Shown: in pieces, positions 59,020-64,000 of the stretch | Layout of the letters: each line of letters starts with the position of its first letter | How positions within the stretch are numbered: position 1 is the first letter of the stretch | Assembly (NCBI RefSeq): GCF_034653355.1 | Contig: NZ_JAYEER010000003.1 | Location: 1,612,001 to 1,676,000 of the forward strand | Length of the DNA stretch: 64,000 nt | Source of the DNA: Nitrospirillum sp034653355 | GTDB lineage: Bacteria; Pseudomonadota; Alphaproteobacteria; Azospirillales; Azospirillaceae | Direction: 5' to 3' | Translations under genes and position numbers: made by a program | Notes under the pieces: generated by a model | Database searches by the model: none | Seen by the model: the letters and a program-made list of their open reading frames with translations, nothing else | What the model was told of the DNA's origin: nothing

Positions 59020-59805
59020 TTACTTGAACCCCGCCACCTTCACGGCCTCATCCGGGTTGCCCTTGTCGCAGCGCCCAGGCTGGTCGGCGGGGCTGTCGGT
59101 CAGGTGGGCGGCGTCCAGGGCGGTGGTGCCGTCGTCGGCCGCCTTCAGGGTGAAGGTGATCTGGGTCAGGAAGGCGGCCTTGCCCGTGCCCAGCACGGCG
59201 GACTGGCGCGCGGCCTCACCGAAGTCGGCGGCCAGGGCGTCGCACAGGGCTTTGCGCGTCACGCTCTTGCCCGTGGCCTCGGCCAGCAGGGTACCGGCCT
59301 TGGCAGCCCCCAGCGTCTTAACCATAGCGCCGGCCTGGGTATAGTACTGGTCGGCGGACAGGCCGCTGCAATAGCCGTGCTTCTGCCATTCATGCAAGGT
59401 GAGGCCGGAGGCGATGCCGGGCATGACCTCCGCCAGCGTGCCCTGTACCGCGGGGGACAGGGGCGGCAGCACGCGGTCCTTCCAGGTGGGGTCGTTGTCC
59501 TTGGCGGACAGGGAGCACGCGCTGCTCCACTGCGGCCACAGGCCGTGTAGGGTCAGGTGGGTGGCGCCGAAGCTGGTGGCGCGGTCGCCGGCGGCACACT
59601 CCGGATGGCCATCGCCGTGCAGGTAGCAGAACTCCGGCTCCCAGCTCAGCACGAACATGTAGGTGTGGTGGCCCGGCGTCTGCTTGTCGCCGGGAACCGA
59701 TGCGCCCCCGGCGGCATCAGCGGCCAGGGCGGTGCCGCTGGCCAGGCAGGCAGCCGTAAACAAAGCCGTGGTGGTGTTCCGAAGACCCTTGCGCATCGCG
59801 TGCAT
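59020..59805 (-). CDS. secreted ribonuclease T2
   Basis: 261 residues. Signal peptide to about residue 29 (SGTALA). Both active-site segments are present: THLTLHGLWPQWSS (CAS I, catalytic His) and LTLHEWQKHGYCSG (CAS II, His-Glu-x-x-Lys-His). The Cys in FCYLHGDGHPEC and elsewhere suggest disulfides. A periplasmic RNase I-type scavenger of RNA. ATG 59805 or ATG 59796 (MRKGLR) may start it; both give a signal peptide. Convergent with gatA. Confidence 0.95.
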   Translation of the reverse strand: MHAMRKGLRNTTTALFTAACLASGTALAADAAGGASVPGDKQTPGHHTYMFVLSWEPEFCYLHGDGHPECAAGDRATSFGATHLTLHGLWPQWSSACSLSAKDNDPTWKDRVLPPLSPAVQGTLAEVMPGIASGLTLHEWQKHGYCSGLSADQYYTQAGAMVKTLGAAKAGTLLAEATGKSVTRKALCDALAADFGEAARQSAVLGTGKAAFLTQITFTLKAADDGTTALDAAHLTDSPADQPGRCDKGNPDEAVKVAGFK

Positions 59806-59943
59806 CTCTCCATCCGGTTTGCCCTTATGGAGTGTGGGAACGCGCAGTCGCCGTCAAGGGGAAAGAGGTCCAAAAGGGGAACAAAAGAAATAGGCCTGGC
59901 GATGATGGCCAGGCCTATTCGGCTTCGTCGGGACCTTAAGGCG

Positions 59944-60129
59944 TCATGGCGTCCTGCGGAACAGGCCCGCCAGGAACTGCAGCAGGAACAGGAAGACGCC
60001 GATGCCGACGATGATGCGCAACACCTCGGCCAGGATGGGCGGCAGCAGGGTCACGGCCAAATCCACCAGCATGATGATCAGCAGCAGGCTGAGGATGGCA
60101 TAGAGGATGTTGCGAAGGGGTGCGTTCAT
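59944..60129 (-). CDS. small membrane protein, second of a coupled paralogous pair
   Basis: 61 residues: NAPLRNILYAILSLLLIIML, a V-D-L-A-V-T-L-L-P-P-I turn, then IIVGIGVFLFLLQFLAGLF and a basic end (RRTP). Two membrane helices around a conserved D-L-A-x-x-x-L-P-P-x-I core shared with the gene just upstream. Not recognised. Its ATG overlaps the upstream stop by 4 bases. Confidence 0.75.
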   Translation of the reverse strand: MNAPLRNILYAILSLLLIIMLVDLAVTLLPPILAEVLRIIVGIGVFLFLLQFLAGLFRRTP

Positions 60130-60383
60130 GGCGTGATCTCTCTCGTCAGGGAACCGGCATGGGGGCCGTTTCCAGGCTTGGTCAACTGTATGCCGTGCAG
60201 GCGGGCATGGCGGACGGCGGCCGCCAGCACCTGGCCGACGAAGGCCAGGAACACCAGGCCCACCAGCAGCGGCGGCAGCGCGCCGATGACGGGGGGCAGC
60301 ACCTGCATGGCCAGGTCCGTCAGGGGAACCAGCAGCAGAAGAACGACGGTGATCGACAAAAGGTTGCGCAGGGCGTTCAGCAC
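60126..60383 (-). CDS. small membrane protein, first of a coupled paralogous pair
   Basis: 85 residues from GTG 60383, which follows GGAGGTCGCCT, a near-perfect ribosome site. NALRNLLSITVVLLLLVPLT, then DLAMQVLPPVIGALPPLLVG and a second helix (LVFLAFVGQVLAAAV). It differs from its downstream partner by a 20-residue cytoplasmic tail (LHGIQLTKPGNGPHAG...). The longer open frame to 60803 upstream lacks coding character. Same unknown family as the partner. Confidence 0.75.
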   Translation of the reverse strand: MLNALRNLLSITVVLLLLVPLTDLAMQVLPPVIGALPPLLVGLVFLAFVGQVLAAAVRHARLHGIQLTKPGNGPHAGSLTREITP

Positions 60384-61017
60384 AGGCGACCTCCAGACAT
60401 TCCTCGATGGCCCCCAGCGGCGCATCTCACGATCCATTCGGAAGGACCCACCGGGCCTTTCCCTGGTAACAAATCGGGAAATAGCGGGGCCGGTTGCCGT
60501 GGCAACTAGCAGGCGGGCCAAAGCGCTAAGGGCCGTGCCGGAATGCCTATCCACCCACCAGGTGGGTCGAGGATGGGAATATCCGGCCTTCCGGACGGCA
60601 TGACCAAAGGCGGCGGATGGAGAGCCGGGACTGTGCTCTCGGCCGTTCGGCCTACGGCCTGCGTCAAATGGCCCGGCTGGCCGAAGGGCGCCTTCCCAAC
60701 CCTCCACTGGCCGTCCGGGAAGTCCGTCGGCGGGCCGGCTATGTGGGGCATTCCAAGGAAAACAAGCGTTCCGCCCACGGCGCGCGCGATGCGGCGTAAT
60801 CAAATCGTCACAGCGATGAGGCGCTAACCATGAAATTCAGGAATGTCTCCAATAAATCGGGCGGCACCTGCGCTGAAATGGCCCATTGCCCTGGTCCTGC
60901 AAAGGTGCGATCCCGCGTTTCCTTGGTTTTTGCGGTGCACCGTGCGGATGCGTCATCGCGACGCGGCTGTTTAGGCCTTCCCCCGTTTGCCCGCGACTGT
61001 CGTGTGGAGTGTTTAGG
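60384..61017. other. intergenic region before the efflux adaptor gene
   Basis: 634 bases between the leftward small-membrane pair and the rightward efflux genes. Only short unsupported frames on both strands. ACCCACC-A-GGTGGGT (60553-60567) is a palindrome that could be an operator. No metal-regulator gene (MerR, CopY, two-component) lies here. Ribosome site GGAG at 61006-61009 belongs to the adaptor. Confidence 0.5.
60553..60567. promoter_or_regulatory. palindrome upstream of the efflux operon
   Basis: ACCCACC and GGTGGGT flank a central A. Perfect 7-base arms, 450 bases before the adaptor start. Candidate operator only. Confidence 0.3.
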
Positions 61018-62268
61018 GTGCCTTCTTTCCGCTTTCTTCCCGGTCCCGGTCGTGGGCTGCAGTGGCTCGGTGCCGCTTTGCTGGTGGCCGCGGTCGTGGG
61101 AATGATCGTGATCAGGGAAAGCGATGCGCCGCCGGCGCCGCCGCCCCAGCCCGAGGCCGCCCCGGGCACCTTCCAGGCGACACCGGGCCAGTGGGCGACG
61201 CTGGGCATGGAAACCGTGGCCCCGCACCCCTTCCAAACCCACATCGACACCGATGGCCGGGTGACCGCCAATGACGAGGCGACGACGCCGGTCTATTCCC
61301 CCGTTTCCGGTCAGGTGGGCACCGTGACCGCCCGCGTGGGCGATCATGTGGCCAAGGACGCCGTGCTCATGACCGTCGACGCCACCGACATGGCGCAGGG
61401 GCGCAGCGATCTGGCGGCTGCCGCGTCGGCCGCCGCCGCGGCTGATGCCCAACTGCGCCAGGCGCGCATGACGGAACAGCGCCAGCGTGACCTGTACCAG
61501 GCCGACGGCGGCGCCTTGAAGGATTGGCAGCAGGCGCAGGTGGACCTGGTGACGGCGGAAACGGCCGCGCGCACGGCGCAGGCGGCCCTGGCCGCCGTTC
61601 GCGACCGGCTGCGCGTGCTGGGCCGCACCCCGCAGGAGATCGCGGCCCTGACACAGGGGGGCGTCGCCCTGGCGCCGACGCCGGTGCGCGCACCCGTCGC
61701 CGGCACGGTGCTGCAGCGCCAGGTTTCCCCGGGCCAGTACGTCAACGGGGCGGCCAGCGGCGGCACCATGGCCTTCAGCCTGGCCGACCTTTCCACCGTC
61801 TGGCTGCTGGCCAACGTGCGCGAGGCCGACGCCCCCGCGGTGGCCGTGGGGCAGGAGGTGGAGGTGCGGGTGCCCGCCTATCCGGCCCGGGTGTTCCGGG
61901 GCCGGGTGACGGCGGTGGCGCCGGCCATCGACCCCGCCACCCGGCGCCTGGCGGTGCGCGTCACCCTGGACAACGCCGATGGCGCCCTGAAGCCGGAGAT
62001 GATGGCGACCGTGCGCCTGTTTACCGACCCTGGGGCCAGCGCCCCCGCCGCCCCGGCCCTGGCCGTGCCGGAACGGGCGGTGATCCATGAGGGCGAGGTG
62101 TCGCGCGTCTGGGTGGCCGACGCCGCCCACCACGCCCTGGCGCTGCGCCCCGTGACCCTGGGGCGGCAGCAGGACGGGCTGGTAGAGGTGTTGGACGGCC
62201 TGAAGGCTGGTGACAGTGTGGTGACCAAGGGCGCGCTGTTCATCGACCGCGCGGCGCAGGGCGACTGA
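61018..62268 (+). CDS. periplasmic adaptor (membrane-fusion) subunit of an RND efflux system
   Basis: 416 residues. N-terminal membrane anchor (LQWLGAALLVAAVVGMIVI), then barrel-sandwich and alpha-hairpin: TTPVYSPVSGQVGTVTARVG, SDLAAAASAAAAADAQLRQA..., PVRAPVAGTVLQRQVSPGQY, and the CusB/CzcB-type DLSTVWLLANVREADAPAVA with GRVTAVAPAIDPATRRLAVR. Metal-binding His or Met clusters of CusB are absent. GTG 61018 is preferred: it follows GGAG by 8 bases and begins the membrane anchor. Four bases separate it from the RND gene, so they form one operon. Confidence 0.92.
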   Translation: MPSFRFLPGPGRGLQWLGAALLVAAVVGMIVIRESDAPPAPPPQPEAAPGTFQATPGQWATLGMETVAPHPFQTHIDTDGRVTANDEATTPVYSPVSGQVGTVTARVGDHVAKDAVLMTVDATDMAQGRSDLAAAASAAAAADAQLRQARMTEQRQRDLYQADGGALKDWQQAQVDLVTAETAARTAQAALAAVRDRLRVLGRTPQEIAALTQGGVALAPTPVRAPVAGTVLQRQVSPGQYVNGAASGGTMAFSLADLSTVWLLANVREADAPAVAVGQEVEVRVPAYPARVFRGRVTAVAPAIDPATRRLAVRVTLDNADGALKPEMMATVRLFTDPGASAPAAPALAVPERAVIHEGEVSRVWVADAAHHALALRPVTLGRQQDGLVEVLDGLKAGDSVVTKGALFIDRAAQGD

Positions 62269-62272
62269 CATC

Positions 62273-64000
62273 ATGAACAAGGTCGTCATTTTCGCGCTGC
62301 GCCAGCGCGTCCTGATGCTGGCGGCGCTGGCCGCCCTGCTGGTGGTGGGTGTGGGCGCCTTCCTGCGCCTGAACATCGAGGCCTATCCCGATCCGGTCCC
62401 GCCCATGGTGGAGATCGTGACCCAGAACAGCGGCCAGTCGGCCGAGGAAATCGAGCGTTACATCACCGTGCCCATCGAGGTGCAGATGGCCGGCATCCCC
62501 CATGTCACGGCCATCCGTTCCGTCTCGCTGTTCGGACTGTCGGACATCAAGATCCAGTTCACCTACGACTTCACCTATGACGAGGCGGTGCAGCGGGTGA
62601 TCAATCAGCTGTCGCAGCTGTCCAACCTGCCGTCGGGTGTGCAGCCGGCCATTTCGCCGGAAAGCCCCATCGGCGAGATCCTGCGCTATCAGGTGGTGGG
62701 GCCGCCGGGCTATTCCGTCACCGACCTCAAGACCCTGCAGGATTGGGTGCTGCAGCGCCGGTTCAAGGCCGTGCCGGGCGTCATTGACGTGTCCGGCTGG
62801 GGCGGCAAGACCAAGGCGTACGAGGTGACGGTGGATCAGCGCAAGCTGACCGCCTACGGCCTGACCATTCCCGGCGTGCTGCAGGCCCTGAACAACGCCA
62901 ACATCAATGTCGGCGGCCAGACGGTGAACATCGGCGACCAGGCCATGGTGGTGCGCGGCGTGGGCCAGATCCATTCCCTGGACGACATCCGGGGCACCGT
63001 GCTGGCGGCCAACAACGGCACGCCGGTGCTGGTGGGCGATGTCGCCACCGTCACCGTGGGCAACCAGCCGCGCCTGGGCATCGCCGGCCGCGACGGCCAG
63101 GACGACATTGTCCAGGGCATCGTGCTGATGCGCCGGGGGGCGGAGAGCAAACCCACCATCCTGGCCGCCAAGGCGGAGATGGAGAAGATCAACACGTCCG
63201 GCATCCTGCCACCGGGCGTGTACCTCAAGACCATCTACGACCGGTCGGACCTGATCGACCTGACCACCCACACCGTGCTGCACAACATGGTCATGGGCAT
63301 CGTCCTGATCTTCTTCGTGCAATGGCTGTTCCTGGGTGATCTGCGCAGCGCCGTCATCGTGGCGGCCACGGTGCCCTTCGCCCTGTTCTTCGCCATCCTG
63401 ATCATGACCCTGCGCGGGGAGTCGGCCAACCTCCTGTCCGTCGGCGCCATCGACTTCGGCCTGATCGTGGACGCCACCGTCATCATGGTGGAGAACATCT
63501 TCCGCCACCTGGCGCAGCCGCCCAAGGAGCGCTTCGCCAAATCCTCCATCATGCACAGCGTGCGGCAGGAGGTGATCCTGCGCGGCCGGTTCGGCGTCAT
63601 CGCCAACTCCGCCGTCGAGGTCAACCGCGCCATCTTCTTCTCCGCCGCCATCATCATCGCCGGCTTCGTGCCGCTGTTCACCTTGTCGGGGGTGGAAGGG
63701 CACATCTTCGGCCCCATGGCCAAGACCTACGCCTACGCCATCGCCGGTGGCCTGATCGCCACCTTCACCATCTCCCCCGCCTTGAGCGCCATCCTGCTGC
63801 CCGAGCAGGTGCGGGAGCGTGACACGGTGGTGGTGCGCGCGCTGCACCGCCTCTATCCGCCCCTGTTGCGCCTGGCCCTGGCCAACCGGCGCCTGGTGCT
63901 GGCCGTGGCCGGCGCGCTGATGGTGCTGGCCATCGTCTGCACCCGCTTCATGGGCATGGAATTCCTGCCGCACCTGGAGGAGGGCAACCTCTGGATCCGC
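62273..64000 (+). CDS. heavy-metal-type RND efflux permease (CzcA/CusA family), N-terminal part
   Basis: 576 codons are visible and the gene runs off the window. The N-terminal helix (VIFALRQRVLMLAALAALLV) is followed by FLRLNIEAYPDPVPPMVEIV and the porter loops (PIEVQMAGIPHVTAIRSVSL). The proton relay of the HME class is visible as GAIDFGLIVDATVIMVENIF (about residues 398-417), with D-x-x-x-x-D and E-N. The substrate may be a divalent cation, but similarly built pumps also export organics. The gene has no in-frame stop to position 64000, so no frameshift is seen here. Partner: the adaptor immediately upstream. Confidence 0.95.
   Translation, partial: MNKVVIFALRQRVLMLAALAALLVVGVGAFLRLNIEAYPDPVPPMVEIVTQNSGQSAEEIERYITVPIEVQMAGIPHVTAIRSVSLFGLSDIKIQFTYDFTYDEAVQRVINQLSQLSNLPSGVQPAISPESPIGEILRYQVVGPPGYSVTDLKTLQDWVLQRRFKAVPGVIDVSGWGGKTKAYEVTVDQRKLTAYGLTIPGVLQALNNANINVGGQTVNIGDQAMVVRGVGQIHSLDDIRGTVLAANNGTPVLVGDVATVTVGNQPRLGIAGRDGQDDIVQGIVLMRRGAESKPTILAAKAEMEKINTSGILPPGVYLKTIYDRSDLIDLTTHTVLHNMVMGIVLIFFVQWLFLGDLRSAVIVAATVPFALFFAILIMTLRGESANLLSVGAIDFGLIVDATVIMVENIFRHLAQPPKERFAKSSIMHSVRQEVILRGRFGVIANSAVEVNRAIFFSAAIIIAGFVPLFTLSGVEGHIFGPMAKTYAYAIAGGLIATFTISPALSAILLPEQVRERDTVVVRALHRLYPPLLRLALANRRLVLAVAGALMVLAIVCTRFMGMEFLPHLEEGNLWIR

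Noticed and set aside
60506..60827. Short frames on both strands before the efflux adaptor
   Set aside because: Several overlapping frames, none with ribosome site or protein-like composition.

Overview
This is a high-GC chromosomal window from an alphaproteobacterium, most likely a member of the Rhodospirillales (Azospirillum/Nitrospirillum-like). The placement is inferred from gene order and family content: infA-maf-RNase E/G-yacG followed by tRNA-Phe, ruvX beside gatCA, a MucR-type N-terminal domain, many hybrid histidine kinases and several c-di-GMP enzymes. I see no insertion sequence, prophage, CRISPR array or replication origin.

Layout. 1-4146: housekeeping block (partial cysQ, secreted SNase-like protein, infA, maf, a frameshifted RNase E/G gene, yacG, tRNA-Phe). 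4171-7203: a frameshifted DUF5694-like lipoprotein and a chemotaxis receptor. 7402-11117: a leftward pqi operon (two half-size PqiA proteins, PqiB, PqiC). 11489-14296: a large M16 peptidase. 14467-24291: signalling region with two hybrid kinases, a pentapeptide-repeat protein, a short MucR-like protein without a zinc finger, a lone receiver and a GGDEF-EAL protein. 24318-25469: an AT-richer lipoprotein and a micro-membrane protein. 25612-33930: metabolic and regulatory genes (ald with a divergent Lrp regulator, SDR, dienelactone hydrolase, CoA-transferase, thioesterase, a diguanylate cyclase, TetR). 34232-38614: a 1460-residue hybrid kinase. 38938-42658: small envelope/stress proteins (DUF3309, CsbD, SYLF, DUF2383, DUF883-like, YqjE-like, entericidin). 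42724-43998: a YegD-like Hsp70. 44097-55499: a glycoside-use locus. 55564-60383: AEC carrier, ruvX, gatCA, RNase T2 and two coupled small membrane proteins. 61018-64000: an adaptor and the first part of a heavy-metal-type RND pump.

The glycoside locus reads as one unit. A LacI-type repressor diverges from a TonB receptor across 657 bases that hold a perfect 12-base palindrome (candidate operator), a 13-codon mini-ORF with a strong ribosome site, and a run of hairpins. Behind the receptor and a terminator come two secreted family-3 glycosidases, a secreted type-B carboxylesterase and an FHS-family sugar symporter. The inferred flow is outer-membrane uptake of a plant beta-glycoside, periplasmic de-esterification and deglycosylation, then sugar import.

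Three genes (RNase E/G, DUF5694-like, second GH3) are each broken by one missing base in a G or C homopolymer. This recurrence points first to sequencing undercalls, with real slippage or decay as alternatives. The most novel-looking material is the structured leader before the TonB receptor, the zinc-finger-less MucR-like protein, and a minus-strand terminator at 31865-31890 with no gene assigned to it.
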